In this document: one piece after another, positions 50,186 through 59,053 of the stretch | Layout of the letters: every line of letters starts with the position of its first letter | How positions within the stretch are numbered: the first letter of the stretch is position 1 | NCBI GenBank assembly: GCA_964387075.1 | Contig: CAYLVB010000004.1 | Location: forward strand, 124,001 to 188,000 | Direction of reading: 5' to 3' | DNA: 64,000 nt | DNA from: PALSA-968 sp964387075 | GTDB taxonomy: Bacteria; Bacteroidota; Bacteroidia; B-17B0; Aurantibacillaceae | The notes under the pieces: generated by a model | Seen by the model: the letters and a program-made list of their open reading frames with translations, nothing else | Told to the model about the DNA's origin: nothing | The model's database searches: none | Program-made: the position numbers and the translations under genes

Positions 50186-51154
50186 ATGAAAAAGATCGCA
50201 GTTCTTACCTCCGGAGGAGATTCTCCCGGAATGAATGCCTGCCTGCGGGCGGTGGTGCGCACAGCCCTGTTTCATAAACTGGAAGTGATAGGTTTCAGGC
50301 ATGGGTATGAAGGATTGATCAACGACGAACATATTTCAATGAACCCCAAATCGGTGGCCAATATCATTCAGCGCGGCGGCACCATTTTAAAGACCGCCAG
50401 GAGTGAGAGATTCCGAACCAGGGAAGGAATAGCTAAGGCGGCCGACAACCTGAAGAAGCATAAGATCGATGGGCTGGTGGTGATCGGTGGTGACGGAACT
50501 TTCGCAGGGGCCATCGAGCTTTCGAAGGTCGCGGGAATCCCGATCATTGGCTGTCCGGGTACTATAGACAATGACCTGGTAGGAACTGATTTTACAATAG
50601 GCTACGACACAGCAATAAATACGGTGATCGACGCTGTAGATAAGATACGCGATACGGCCGAGAGTCACGACCGGGTTTTTATTGTGGAAGTGATGGGAAG
50701 AGACGCCGGCCTGATCGCCTTACGTAGCGGTATTGGAGCGGGAGCGGAGGCTATTTTGATCCCGGAAACGAAGAATGATCTGAAGAACCTGGTAGAGCGA
50801 TTGAATAAAAGCCGCAAGGACAAAGGCAGTAAAATAATCATTGTGGCCGAGGGCGATGAAAGTGGCGGGGCCTATAAAGTTGCCGACGAGATCAGAAGGA
50901 ATTTCCCTCAATTTGATATACGCATCAGTATTTTGGGTCACATTCAGCGAGGGGGTTCTCCCACAGCCATGGAAAGAGTGAACGCGAGCACGATGGGATA
51001 CGCCGCTGTAGAAGGATTGTTGAAAGAAAAGAAAAATGTAATGGTTGGCATTGTGAATAAGGAAGTTGTTTACACCCATTTTGAAAAAGCCATCAAGCAC
51101 AATCGTGAATTGAACGCCGATATGCTAAAGATGATGGAGATACTTTCGCTTTAA
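50186..51154 (+). CDS. pfkA: ATP-dependent 6-phosphofructokinase
   Basis: A 322-residue glycolytic kinase. LTSGGDSPGMNA at the N terminus, IGGDGTFAGA (101-105; GGDGT indicates ATP rather than PPi use), catalytic Asp128 in CPGTIDNDL, VEVMGRDAGLIALRSG, and RGGSPTAMERV. Normal length. A 159-base leader region (50027-50185) separates it from the divergent E1 gene and holds a weak TATATTCG box at 50154-50161. Stop codon overlaps that of the DUF423 gene by three bases. Confidence 0.95.
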   Translation: MKKIAVLTSGGDSPGMNACLRAVVRTALFHKLEVIGFRHGYEGLINDEHISMNPKSVANIIQRGGTILKTARSERFRTREGIAKAADNLKKHKIDGLVVIGGDGTFAGAIELSKVAGIPIIGCPGTIDNDLVGTDFTIGYDTAINTVIDAVDKIRDTAESHDRVFIVEVMGRDAGLIALRSGIGAGAEAILIPETKNDLKNLVERLNKSRKDKGSKIIIVAEGDESGGAYKVADEIRRNFPQFDIRISILGHIQRGGSPTAMERVNASTMGYAAVEGLLKEKKNVMVGIVNKEVVYTHFEKAIKHNRELNADMLKMMEILSL

Positions 51155-51558
51155 TTTTTGTTCTGTTTCAGCGCCTGAATTAAAAGCAACACCCAGCCCG
51201 CTATCATCAGCATTCCGCCAAGCGGAGTTACCGGGCCAAGGAATCGGAAATTCATGCCGCTTATTCCCATCGTAGAAAGACAATAGATCGATCCGCTGAA
51301 AAGAAGAATGCCGAAAGTGAAAAGCCATCCGCTTACCTTCACAAGTTTCAATGGATCCTGTCGAAGGAAAAAGAAAACGAAAAGTAATACAAGCGCGTGC
51401 AGCAATTGATATTTGCTGGCAGTGTCCCAGCCGGCCAATTGGTCGGTGGTCATCAGGCCTTCTTTCACTTTTTCTTTCAGTGCGTGTGCTCCCAACGCTC
51501 CGAGTGCTACGCCTGTGGCGCCGAAGACGGAAGCAAGAACAAGAAAGGGATTTTTCAT
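51151..51558 (-). CDS. DUF423 family membrane protein
   Basis: A 135-residue inner-membrane protein with four hydrophobic segments. FGATGVALGALGAHAL and YQLLHALVLLFVFF are the family's hallmark segments; FSGSIYCLSTMG and LGPVTPLGGMLMIAGWV complete it. Role unknown in the family. Six bases separate it from the upstream DUF4476 gene, so they form a small operon convergent with pfkA. Confidence 0.88.
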   Translation of the reverse strand: MKNPFLVLASVFGATGVALGALGAHALKEKVKEGLMTTDQLAGWDTASKYQLLHALVLLFVFFFLRQDPLKLVKVSGWLFTFGILLFSGSIYCLSTMGISGMNFRFLGPVTPLGGMLMIAGWVLLLIQALKQNKN

Positions 51559-51564
51559 TGTAAA

Positions 51565-52329
51565 TTATTTTTCAATGTGTTTGTTGAAGAAGCTCTTCAA
51601 TTCTTCCTTTTCAGCCATGAATTTTACGGCTTCTGTGGTTTCCAGGAAATTGCGGTGATCGGAAATATAATCGAAAGCGAACTTGGCGATCTTCACTTTG
51701 GAAGTTTGGAGTCCAAATGTATCCATCACCTTCATGAGTTGTTGGGTGCTGATACAATTATGGCTGATGAACCATTTGGCGTCTTTCAGGCGGTTGAGTT
51801 CAATGTGCTCGCCTTTTAATTCTTGAATGCCGCGGGCGAGAGAAGAATCCGGGATCGTTGCTTTGCAATTGGAAGGCGGCGGGTATTTTTCGTTGAACTT
51901 ATCGGCAGCGGCCTCTCTTTTTTCGTTGTCAATAAAGATCTTCTCGATCTTTTTTTCGGGTGGCAGCGGTTTGGTGGTTGTATCACTTTGAATGAAATTC
52001 ACGGAAATGAACTTCAGTTCGCGTTTTGCTTTTTCCTGTACAAGGCTGTAGGTGAACTCGCGCTTCGTAACCGGCTTGCCGCTAACCGTAAGGAACAAGC
52101 TGCCGCTATAGGCGGGAACATTTTTGTCGGCAAACTCCAATCTTACGCGGCAGGTATCCTCATAGATCTTTTTGGCGTTCACCACGCTCTGGGCGCTGTC
52201 GTTGATCTTCGTGTCATTCACAAAAAGCGTAAAAAGATCACCTTTCTCGGTAAGAACAATGAGATTATTTTGTGCAGTCATACTTCCTGCGAACAGGGTT
52301 AGCAAAAGCGCAAAATATTGTTGTACCAT
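51565..52329 (-). CDS. Secreted DUF4476-domain protein
   Basis: A 254-residue exported protein. Signal peptide MVQQYFALLLTLFAGSMTAQ. A beta-rich domain (20-110) precedes a Lys/Pro linker. The last ~90 residues match DUF4476 (LNRLKDAKWFISHNCISTQQLMKVMDTFG, KIAKFAFDYISD), a helical domain common in this phylum. Its -7 box is only 3 bases from that of the divergent gene. Confidence 0.8.
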   Translation of the reverse strand: MVQQYFALLLTLFAGSMTAQNNLIVLTEKGDLFTLFVNDTKINDSAQSVVNAKKIYEDTCRVRLEFADKNVPAYSGSLFLTVSGKPVTKREFTYSLVQEKAKRELKFISVNFIQSDTTTKPLPPEKKIEKIFIDNEKREAAADKFNEKYPPPSNCKATIPDSSLARGIQELKGEHIELNRLKDAKWFISHNCISTQQLMKVMDTFGLQTSKVKIAKFAFDYISDHRNFLETTEAVKFMAEKEELKSFFNKHIEK

Positions 52330-52334
52330 GCTTG

Positions 52335-52353
52335 CAAAATTAAGTTATTTTTG
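52335..52353. promoter_or_regulatory. Divergent, nearly touching -7 boxes
   Basis: On the minus strand TAATTTTG (52342-52335) serves the DUF4476 gene, and on the plus strand TATTTTTG (52346-52353) serves the saccharopine dehydrogenase-like gene. Both are perfect TAnnTTTG and they are separated by three bases, so polymerase binding at one should exclude the other. Confidence 0.6.
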
Positions 52354-52389
52354 TGGCCTGGCCACCACGATGTGGCGCAAAGATCGTAT

Positions 52390-53724
52390 ATGAAGAAAAT
52401 ATTGGTCATAGGCGCCGGCCGCTCTACAGTTTCCCTGATCGACTACCTCGTGGGTCACGCAAAAGTCAATAACTGGGAAGTTACCGTAGCCGACATGGAC
52501 CTCAAGCTGGCGCAGTCAAAGACAGGTAGCAATCCCTATGCCAAAGCGGTTCAGCTGGATATTGAGAATGAGCAGCAAAGGATTGCGGAAATTGAGAAGG
52601 CAGACCTTGTTATTTCCATGTTGCCTGCGTTTATGCATGGGCCGGTTGCTAAGAACTGCGTGGCTTTGGGTAAGCATTTGGCCACAGCCAGTTATGTCTC
52701 CGATCAAATGAAGGAGCTTGACGCGGAGGCGAAGAAAAAGGGAATTTTATTATTGAATGAGTGCGGATTGGATCCCGGGATCGATCACGCTTCGGCGATG
52801 AAGATCATTGATGAAGTGCACGAAAAAGGTGGGGAAGTAGCTTCCTTCAAATCTTTTTGCGGCGGATTGGTGGCGCCGGAAAGCAACGACAATCCCTGGG
52901 GCTATAAGTTCTCCTGGAACCCGCGTAATGTGGTTTTAGCGGGACAGGGAACTGCGCATTATTTAGAAGGGGGAGAGATAAAATACATTCCGTATAACCG
53001 TGTTTTTACGCAAACGGAGATGATCGATATTGACGGACATGGATCTTTTGAAGGGTACGCCAACCGCGATTCTTTAGGATATCAAATTCCGTATGGATTG
53101 CAAAAAGCGAACACCCTTTTGCGCGGTACCTTGCGCATGCCCGGGTATTGCAACGCCTGGAATATTTTTGTGAAGTTGGGATTGACCGACGACAGCTATA
53201 TCATTCATGACGCGGATAAATTAACCTATAACGAATTGTTGGCGTCTTATTTGCCCAGAGGAGTTGGTGATCTTAAGCAGCGCCTGGCCGATTTTATGCG
53301 GATGGAGGCAACTCCCGAAGCTATAGAAAAAATAAGTTGGCTTGGATTCTTCGACCAGGTCAAGATCGGCATGAAACAGGGAAGTCCGGCACAATTGTTA
53401 CAGAACTTACTGGAGAAAAAGTGGGTATTGAAGGAACACGATAAGGATATGATCGTGATGCAGCACCTCTTTGAAATAGATGTAAAGGGAACAGGACTTC
53501 CGAAGAGAATTACATCTTCTTTGGTTGTTAAGGGAAGTGACCAGGAACATACGGCCATGGCTAAGACCGTTGGTCTTCCGCTGGCCATCTGTGTAAAGAA
53601 CTTTTTAACCGGTAAGTTCAATTTAAGCGGGGTGCAGATACCTATCGTAAAAGAAATATATTTGCCCCTGCTGGATGAATTAAAGAACTACGGCATTATC
53701 TTTGAAGAACGCGAAAGCAATTAA
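52390..53724 (+). CDS. Saccharopine dehydrogenase family protein
   Basis: A 444-residue Rossmann-fold dehydrogenase. NAD(P)-binding VIGAGRSTVSLIDYL begins the protein, followed by SMLPAFMHGPVAKNCV and NECGLDPGIDHASAMK, both typical of saccharopine dehydrogenases. It may act in lysine degradation or reductive condensation; the L-lysine route cannot be confirmed here. I set the start at ATG 52390; the frame is open upstream to 52318 but that part covers the promoter. It is followed 11 bases later by a small secreted protein gene. Confidence 0.88.
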   Translation: MKKILVIGAGRSTVSLIDYLVGHAKVNNWEVTVADMDLKLAQSKTGSNPYAKAVQLDIENEQQRIAEIEKADLVISMLPAFMHGPVAKNCVALGKHLATASYVSDQMKELDAEAKKKGILLLNECGLDPGIDHASAMKIIDEVHEKGGEVASFKSFCGGLVAPESNDNPWGYKFSWNPRNVVLAGQGTAHYLEGGEIKYIPYNRVFTQTEMIDIDGHGSFEGYANRDSLGYQIPYGLQKANTLLRGTLRMPGYCNAWNIFVKLGLTDDSYIIHDADKLTYNELLASYLPRGVGDLKQRLADFMRMEATPEAIEKISWLGFFDQVKIGMKQGSPAQLLQNLLEKKWVLKEHDKDMIVMQHLFEIDVKGTGLPKRITSSLVVKGSDQEHTAMAKTVGLPLAICVKNFLTGKFNLSGVQIPIVKEIYLPLLDELKNYGIIFEERESN

Positions 53725-53735
53725 CACCCACAACC

Positions 53736-54290
53736 ATGAAAAAAATCATACTCTTACTTTTGATCGCCTCCTTTACCAGGTTGCATGCGCAATATGGAAA
53801 AGGAAAAATCTTCCCCGACATGCAGGCTGAGACATTCACGGAGAAGCCATTGAACTTACCGGCGGATCTCAAAGGTAAATTCAGCATCATCGGCATGTGT
53901 TTCGATAAAGACGCGGAGGGAGATCTGCAAACATGGCTTAATCCTTTAATGAATGCTTATGCTGTAAAACACGAAGGTGACGAAGCCTTTGGTGTGGCAG
54001 CTTCAGCCGATGTGAATTTTTACCTCATGCCCAAGTTCAGTCTTCTCAACCAGGTATTTGAAGGGGGAAGCAAAAGAAAGATCAAAGAACAAACCGACAA
54101 AGGTTTTTGGCCCAACCTCATGTTCTATACCAGCGGTTTGAAAGACTACAAGAAAACACTGGAAATTGCCGAAGTAAAACAACCCGTGATCTTCATTTTA
54201 GATAAGGATGGAAAGATCGTTCATTTTGAGCGTGGTGTCTGTAACGAAAAGAAATTAAGCGCTATAGATGACGTCGTTAACGCTGATTAA
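53736..54290 (+). CDS. Secreted thioredoxin-fold-like protein without a CXXC
   Basis: A 184-residue exported protein. Signal peptide KKIILLLLIASFTRLHAQ. The strand VIFILDKDGKIVHFERGV near the C terminus resembles the last core strand pair of thioredoxin-like (AhpC/SCO/ATP10-like) proteins, and FSIIGMCFDKDAEGDLQTWL the first. No CXXC is present, so thiol exchange is unlikely. It is probably cotranscribed with the saccharopine dehydrogenase-like gene. Function unknown. Confidence 0.65.
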   Translation: MKKIILLLLIASFTRLHAQYGKGKIFPDMQAETFTEKPLNLPADLKGKFSIIGMCFDKDAEGDLQTWLNPLMNAYAVKHEGDEAFGVAASADVNFYLMPKFSLLNQVFEGGSKRKIKEQTDKGFWPNLMFYTSGLKDYKKTLEIAEVKQPVIFILDKDGKIVHFERGVCNEKKLSAIDDVVNAD

Positions 54291-54336
54291 CCGGCCATTT
54301 TTTCGCATCAACGTGTAGCAAATACCGCATAGACAC

Positions 54337-55263
54337 TCACGCCCCGCGTTTGATCACTTCCAGTATCTCATCAGCCACCTTCATGGTATTATAAGCTTCA
54401 TCGAGGGTAACGGCCTCATTCTCCTGTTTACCTATAGCGGCAGCGAACAGCGTCAATTCGTGTTCAATGGCGTTCACAGGCCTGGTCTCAATTTTTTCGT
54501 GAGTTATGAACTTTGATCCGCCATCCTGGCCAACCGAAGATCTCACGGCGGTTTTTTCAAGCAGGTCGAGCGAGAAATAATTATCCTTCTGGAAGACGGT
54601 CATCTTGCGTACATTGTGCGTAGCCACGCGGCTTACGCTGATGGTAGCTACGCATCCGTTATCGAATTCGATACGCGCTTCGGCAATATCAGCGCTTGGA
54701 CAAAGTACGGGAGAACCTGTGGCGTTAATTTTCTTTACCGGCGATTTTACAAGGTGCAGAATGAGGTCGATGTCGTGCACCATCAGGTCGAGCACCACAG
54801 ACACGTCGGTGCCGCGCGGGTTCCAGGTAGCTATGCGCTGGCAATCGATGAACACAGGCCTTTCAATTTGCGGTCGCGCCGCCAGGAAGGCCGGGTTGAA
54901 GCGCTCTACGTGGCCCGCGTGGGCCACGATGTTGGCTTCATTGGCCAGTTGCAGGAGTTTTTTGGCTTCCTTCGAATTTAAGGTAACCGGTTTTTCAATA
55001 AAAATATGTTTACCGGCCTTGATGGCGGCCATGGCGTATGAAAAATGAAAGGGTGTTGGAGTAACGATATCTACAGCGTCGGAGGCCTGCACCAGTTCTT
55101 CGGCGCTTGAAAAGGCTTTCGCGCCAAATTCTTTTTCTATCGTGGCCGAGACCGCGGGGTCGGCATCATAAAAACCGCTGATCTCCAGCCCGCTTATTCC
55201 TTTCAGTAACTTCAGGTGTATCTTTCCCAGGTGTCCTGCTCCAAGTATTCCAACGCGTATCAT
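54337..55263 (-). CDS. Gfo/Idh/MocA family oxidoreductase
   Basis: A 308-residue NAD(P)-dependent sugar-type oxidoreductase. GILGAGHLGKIHLKLLK is the nucleotide-binding loop, HIFIEKPVTLNSKEA has the EKP motif, and VVLDLMVHDIDLI holds the HD pair. The enzymes act on sugars or inositols. I chose ATG 55263 because the motif starts right after; ATG 55275 adds four residues. It is convergent with the upstream small secreted gene and divergent from pcm. Substrate unknown. Confidence 0.87.
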   Translation of the reverse strand: MIRVGILGAGHLGKIHLKLLKGISGLEISGFYDADPAVSATIEKEFGAKAFSSAEELVQASDAVDIVTPTPFHFSYAMAAIKAGKHIFIEKPVTLNSKEAKKLLQLANEANIVAHAGHVERFNPAFLAARPQIERPVFIDCQRIATWNPRGTDVSVVLDLMVHDIDLILHLVKSPVKKINATGSPVLCPSADIAEARIEFDNGCVATISVSRVATHNVRKMTVFQKDNYFSLDLLEKTAVRSSVGQDGGSKFITHEKIETRPVNAIEHELTLFAAAIGKQENEAVTLDEAYNTMKVADEILEVIKRGA

Positions 55264-55346
55264 AATGGCCGGCAAAATAGGGTTTAATTAAAAGGGAGCT
55301 GTTAGTAACCCCCCGAAGATATTCAGACCTCCATGTTAATTTTAAA

Positions 55347-55354
55347 TAGATTTG
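55347..55354 (+). promoter_or_regulatory. -7 box for pcm
   Basis: TAGATTTG, perfect TAnnTTTG, 7 bases before ATG 55362. Confidence 0.55.
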
Positions 55355-55361
55355 TGCGCAT

Positions 55362-56012
55362 ATGATGGACAGAGCGGATACCTTTTTGCATAAAGGCAAA
55401 AGAAAGAAATTAGTGGAATTACTCAAACAAAAGGGCTTTACCAACGAAAAGGTTTTAGCCGCCATTGAAAAGGTGCCCCGGCATGCCTTCCTGGACAGTG
55501 CTTTTTTGAACTTTGCCTACGATGATGAGGCCTTCCCGATCGGGGAGGGGCAAACCATCTCGCATCCCAGCACCGTTGCCATGCAAACCGACATACTTCA
55601 GATCAAAAAGGGCGAAAAGGTTTTAGAGATAGGGACGGGTTGCGGGTACCAAACAGCTGTTTTGCTGGAAATGGGTGCCCGGGTCTTTACCATAGAAAGG
55701 CAGCAGAAACTGTACGAAAAAACGAAGGTTTTTCTGCCAAAATTGGGGTATTCGGCCCGTTTTTTCTACGGAGATGGGTATAAAGGCCTTCCTGCACACG
55801 CCCCTTTTAACAAAATTATCGTCACCGCGGGGGCTCCATACCCCCCCGACGACCTCTTGAAACAGCTTGAAGTTGGAGGTATCTTAGTGATTCCCATAGG
55901 GAAAGGAGCTGAACAGACCATGAATGTGATCACCCGTAAAGAAGGTATGATCTTTGACAGGACCGAGCTCGGCAAGTATAAGTTCGTTCCCATGGTTAAA
56001 AACAAAGCTTAA
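55362..56012 (+). CDS. pcm: Protein-L-isoaspartate O-methyltransferase
   Basis: A 216-residue SAM enzyme that repairs isoaspartyl residues. ISHPSTVAMQTDIL, then VLEIGTGCGYQTAVLLEMG (motif I), VFTIERQQ and PFNKIIVTAGAPYPPDDLLKQL are pcm signatures; QLEVGGILVIPIGKG closes the set. Length is normal. The start is ATG 55362 or the next codon, also ATG. Monocistronic, with its own -7 box. Confidence 0.93.
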   Translation: MMDRADTFLHKGKRKKLVELLKQKGFTNEKVLAAIEKVPRHAFLDSAFLNFAYDDEAFPIGEGQTISHPSTVAMQTDILQIKKGEKVLEIGTGCGYQTAVLLEMGARVFTIERQQKLYEKTKVFLPKLGYSARFFYGDGYKGLPAHAPFNKIIVTAGAPYPPDDLLKQLEVGGILVIPIGKGAEQTMNVITRKEGMIFDRTELGKYKFVPMVKNKA

Positions 56013-56081
56013 CAGGCTCGATATTAACAAAATCCTGTTAAAAACAAAATTAATTGTGAATAACGCATAAGAATAAACGTG

Positions 56082-56089
56082 TAACTTTG
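56082..56089 (+). promoter_or_regulatory. -7 box for the outer-membrane-like protein gene
   Basis: TAACTTTG, perfect TAnnTTTG, 37 bases before ATG 56127 and 13 before an alternative ATG at 56103. A normal-length leader favours the start at 56127. Confidence 0.6.
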
Positions 56090-56126
56090 CCGCAACAAAC
56101 TTATGTTAAACCAAACAGAAAAAAAC

Positions 56127-56996
56127 ATGAAAAAATCAGTATTAGCTTTAGCAATGGCCTTTGGTGTTACCACTGCCTTTGCGCAAGACTTAACGTCAAA
56201 AAAGGGCGAGCCTATCCTTCCGGAGGCTGGCGATTGGGGATTAAGCGTTGACGCTTCTCCATTCCTGCAGTATGCAAAAGGTTTCATTGGCAACTTCAAC
56301 GCTGGTGGACAAACCATTTCCTGGAACTCTTTAACTACTCCAGTAACCATCTCAGGTAAAATGTTTACCGATGAGAAAACAGCTTACCGTGGAACTGTTA
56401 CTTTGGGTACCTCTTCTAAGAAGTATTCGGCTTTCGTAACAGACAACACCAGCACAGCTACACCTCCTGCAACAAAAGAGGATACCTATAAAAAAGGTGG
56501 ACCTGCAGTATGGTTAGCCGGTGGTATCGAAATGCGTCGTGGTAAGACCCGTTTACAAGGTTACTACGGTGGTGAATTTGGTATCGGTTTCGGTAGCACT
56601 AAAGAAACCTATACTTACGGTAACGCGTTTTCTGCAACTGTTACCAATCCTAATACCACTGACTGGTCAGCATGGGGTGGTGCAAGTAACGGTGGCGGTT
56701 CACGTACATTATCTACCAAAAGCGGTTCTACAATCTCTTTGGGTCTGCGTGGTTTCATCGGAGCTGAATACTTCGTTCTTGCTAAAATGTCAATCGGTGG
56801 TGAATTCGGATTTGGCCTTGGTTTAACTACAACCGGCGAAGGCGAAACTGTTACTGAGTCATTGAATACAGCAGGTACTGGTGGTCAGTCAACTACCACT
56901 AAAACCGGTAAATCAAGCTCTATGGATTTCGGTGCTAACGACAACTTCAACGTTTTCGGTGGCTCTGGCTCTGTTAAACTGAACCTGTACTTCTAA
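56127..56996 (+). CDS. Outer-membrane beta-barrel-like protein
   Basis: A 289-residue exported protein. Signal peptide MKKSVLALAMAFGVTTAFAQ. The rest alternates polar and aromatic/hydrophobic residues with Gly/Ser/Thr-rich loops (GGEFGIGFGSTKETYTYGN, MSIGGEFGFGLGLTTTGEG) and ends in a terminal Phe (VKLNLYF), all typical of outer-membrane beta barrels. No named family recognised. I set the start at 56127 on signal-peptide grounds. It has its own promoter box and a strong terminator, so it is likely highly expressed. Confidence 0.78.
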   Translation: MKKSVLALAMAFGVTTAFAQDLTSKKGEPILPEAGDWGLSVDASPFLQYAKGFIGNFNAGGQTISWNSLTTPVTISGKMFTDEKTAYRGTVTLGTSSKKYSAFVTDNTSTATPPATKEDTYKKGGPAVWLAGGIEMRRGKTRLQGYYGGEFGIGFGSTKETYTYGNAFSATVTNPNTTDWSAWGGASNGGGSRTLSTKSGSTISLGLRGFIGAEYFVLAKMSIGGEFGFGLGLTTTGEGETVTESLNTAGTGGQSTTTKTGKSSSMDFGANDNFNVFGGSGSVKLNLYF

Positions 56997-57018
56997 GAAG
57001 TATTTGATCAATAGAAAG

Positions 57019-57050
57019 ACCCTTCCCGCTTGCGGGAGGGGTTTTTTATT
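57019..57050 (+). terminator. Rho-independent terminator after the barrel protein gene
   Basis: ACCCTTCCCGC and GCGGGAGGGGT pair over 11 bp (one G-U) around TT, then TTTTTTATT. It starts 23 bases past the stop codon. Confidence 0.9.
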
Positions 57051-57093
57051 TTCTGCCGGGCATGGTTTATGTAAGGCTTTCTTATATTTATTG

Positions 57094-57101
57094 TAACTTT
57101 G
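57094..57101 (+). promoter_or_regulatory. -7 box very close to the YwqK-like gene start
   Basis: TAACTTTG, perfect TAnnTTTG, ending only 4 bases before ATG 57106. Initiation would fall at or just beyond the ATG, so the transcript is probably leaderless, or translation starts further in. Confidence 0.5.
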
Positions 57102-57105
57102 CCCA

Positions 57106-57924
57106 ATGAAAAAGGTAATTCTCATATTCCTTTCTTTTGCTCTTTTAACTCCTGTTTTTGCCCAAACCAGGGCCGAGAACAAGACCGATGCCCAGGGCCG
57201 CAAACAAGGCTATTGGGAAAAGGTGGATCCCAAGACCGGCAAGATCGTGTATAAAGGAACCTTCAAGGATAATAAGCCGCAGGGGCTTTTTACCTATTAT
57301 TATCCCGAAACAGATTCCGTACACAGCAAAACGGATTTCAGGCAGGATGGCAAGATCGCCTATGTGCAATTATTCCATCTTGTTAGCGGTAAGATCCAGG
57401 CAAAAGGCAAATATGTGAACGAAGAAAAGGACTCTACCTGGAATTTTTACGACGAGCGCGGGAACATCATCTCCACGGAAGGATACAAAGCCGGGAAAAA
57501 GGACGGGCCTTCAAAAATATTCTTCCCGGAAGGAAAGGTCTCGGAAGAAAAGGTATATAAGAACGGGAAACTGAATGGCCCTTTTAAAATGTACTACGAT
57601 GAGAAACTGGTAAAAGCCGAGGGAGCTTATGTAAATGATAATTACGATGGACTCTGTGCGTGGTATTATCCTAATGGCATTTTAGCGAGCAAGGGACTAT
57701 ACGATAAGGGAACCAAAAAAGGTTTCTGGATATTTAAGGAAAAGGACGGAAAGGTAAAAAGCAAAGAGGTTTGGGTAGATGGCAAACAGCTTGGCCCGAA
57801 AGAAATGGAAGAGTATCTGAAGAAGAACCCGCCTAACGGACGGGCAGGCAAGACCGCGACGGAGGAAAAAAAGGAGACGAAGGATACAAAGAAACCACAA
57901 ACAGCCAAAGGCGCAAAAAAATAA
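57106..57924 (+). CDS. Secreted MORN/YwqK-like repeat protein
   Basis: A 272-residue exported protein. Signal peptide MKKVILIFLSFALLTPVFAQ. About eight MORN-like repeats follow, each with the pattern G-x-(W/F)-x-x-Y-(Y/F)-(P/E)-x-G (for example GYWEKVDPKTGKIVYKGTF, GLFTYYYPETD and GPFKMYYDEKLVKAEGAY). YwqK family members share this form. Lys-rich, disordered tail from ~245. Role unknown; such proteins are common in this phylum. Followed 25 bases later by mnmA. Confidence 0.82.
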   Translation: MKKVILIFLSFALLTPVFAQTRAENKTDAQGRKQGYWEKVDPKTGKIVYKGTFKDNKPQGLFTYYYPETDSVHSKTDFRQDGKIAYVQLFHLVSGKIQAKGKYVNEEKDSTWNFYDERGNIISTEGYKAGKKDGPSKIFFPEGKVSEEKVYKNGKLNGPFKMYYDEKLVKAEGAYVNDNYDGLCAWYYPNGILASKGLYDKGTKKGFWIFKEKDGKVKSKEVWVDGKQLGPKEMEEYLKKNPPNGRAGKTATEEKKETKDTKKPQTAKGAKK

Positions 57925-57949
57925 CGCTTTTGTTCTGAAAGAAAGTAAA

Positions 57950-59050
57950 ATGAGCAGTAAAGGTAAGGTCTTAGTGGCTATGAGCGGCGGCATCGACAGC
58001 TCTGTAACGGCAATGATGTTGCACGAGCAGGGTTACGAGGTCATTGGCATTACCATGAAGACTTGGGATTACCAAAGTTCGGGCAGTTCAAAAAAAGAAA
58101 CAGGCTGCTGCAGTTTGGATTCTATCAACGACGCGCGCCAGGTGGCGGTGAATTTAGGATTCCCGCATTATATTTTGGATATACGCGGCGAGTTTGGCGA
58201 TTACATCATCAATAATTTTGTGGAGGAGTACCTGGCCGGAAGAACACCGAACCCCTGCGTGCTTTGCAATACGCATATTAAATGGGAAGCGCTGCTCAAA
58301 CGCGCTGATATGCTCGACTGCGAGTTCATCGCAACCGGGCACTATGCGCAGGTGAGAGAAGAGAATGGAAGATACGTTGTTTCGCGTGGGCTCGACCTGA
58401 ACAAAGACCAATCTTATGTGCTCTGGGGCCTGTCGCAGGAAAGTTTAAAGCGCACGATCTTTCCATTGGGAAAATATACAAAACCCGAGATCCGTAAAAT
58501 GGCCGAGGCTTATGGTTTTGCCGAGCTGGCCAATAAACCGGAGAGTTACGATATCTGCTTCATTCCTGATAACGATTACCGCGCCTTCTTAAAACACCGC
58601 ATGCCCGAACTGGAAGAGAAAGTAGAGGGAGGCGATTTTATTTTTAAGGGCGAGAAGGTAGGCACGCACCGCGGTTACCCTTTTTATACCGTAGGTCAGC
58701 GTAAAGGATTGGATATCGCTTTGGGCGAACCGGTGTTTGTAAAGACCATAGTTCCGGAGACGAACACAGTTGTACTGGGCACAAAAGAAGATCTTGACGA
58801 GCAGCAATTGTATATCCGGGATTTCAACCTTATAAAGTACGCCACCTTGCCTGCCGATTTCCAGGCTTTGACCAAGATCCGGTATAAAGATCCCGGTACG
58901 CCGGCTACCATCAATGTGGAAGGAGATAAATTGCATGTTGTCTTCCATGGAAAAGTGAGTGGTGTGGCCCCCGGTCAAAGTGCCGTGATGTATGAAGGGA
59001 ATGATCTGGTGGGAGGAGGATTTATTGACCGTAATAGACTTATTCCGTAA
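57950..59050 (+). CDS. mnmA: tRNA 2-thiouridine(34) synthase
   Basis: A 366-residue enzyme that thiolates U34 of Lys, Glu and Gln tRNAs. PP-loop SGGIDSS (12-18), Cys106 in NPCVLCN and Cys203 in SYDICFIPD are the catalytic cysteine pair; TGHYAQV and VGQRKGLDIALGEPVFV are family motifs. Length is normal. Its stop is 3 bases before the GTG of the next small gene, which is in the same frame. Confidence 0.95.
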   Translation: MSSKGKVLVAMSGGIDSSVTAMMLHEQGYEVIGITMKTWDYQSSGSSKKETGCCSLDSINDARQVAVNLGFPHYILDIRGEFGDYIINNFVEEYLAGRTPNPCVLCNTHIKWEALLKRADMLDCEFIATGHYAQVREENGRYVVSRGLDLNKDQSYVLWGLSQESLKRTIFPLGKYTKPEIRKMAEAYGFAELANKPESYDICFIPDNDYRAFLKHRMPELEEKVEGGDFIFKGEKVGTHRGYPFYTVGQRKGLDIALGEPVFVKTIVPETNTVVLGTKEDLDEQQLYIRDFNLIKYATLPADFQALTKIRYKDPGTPATINVEGDKLHVVFHGKVSGVAPGQSAVMYEGNDLVGGGFIDRNRLIP

Positions 59051-59053
59051 AAA

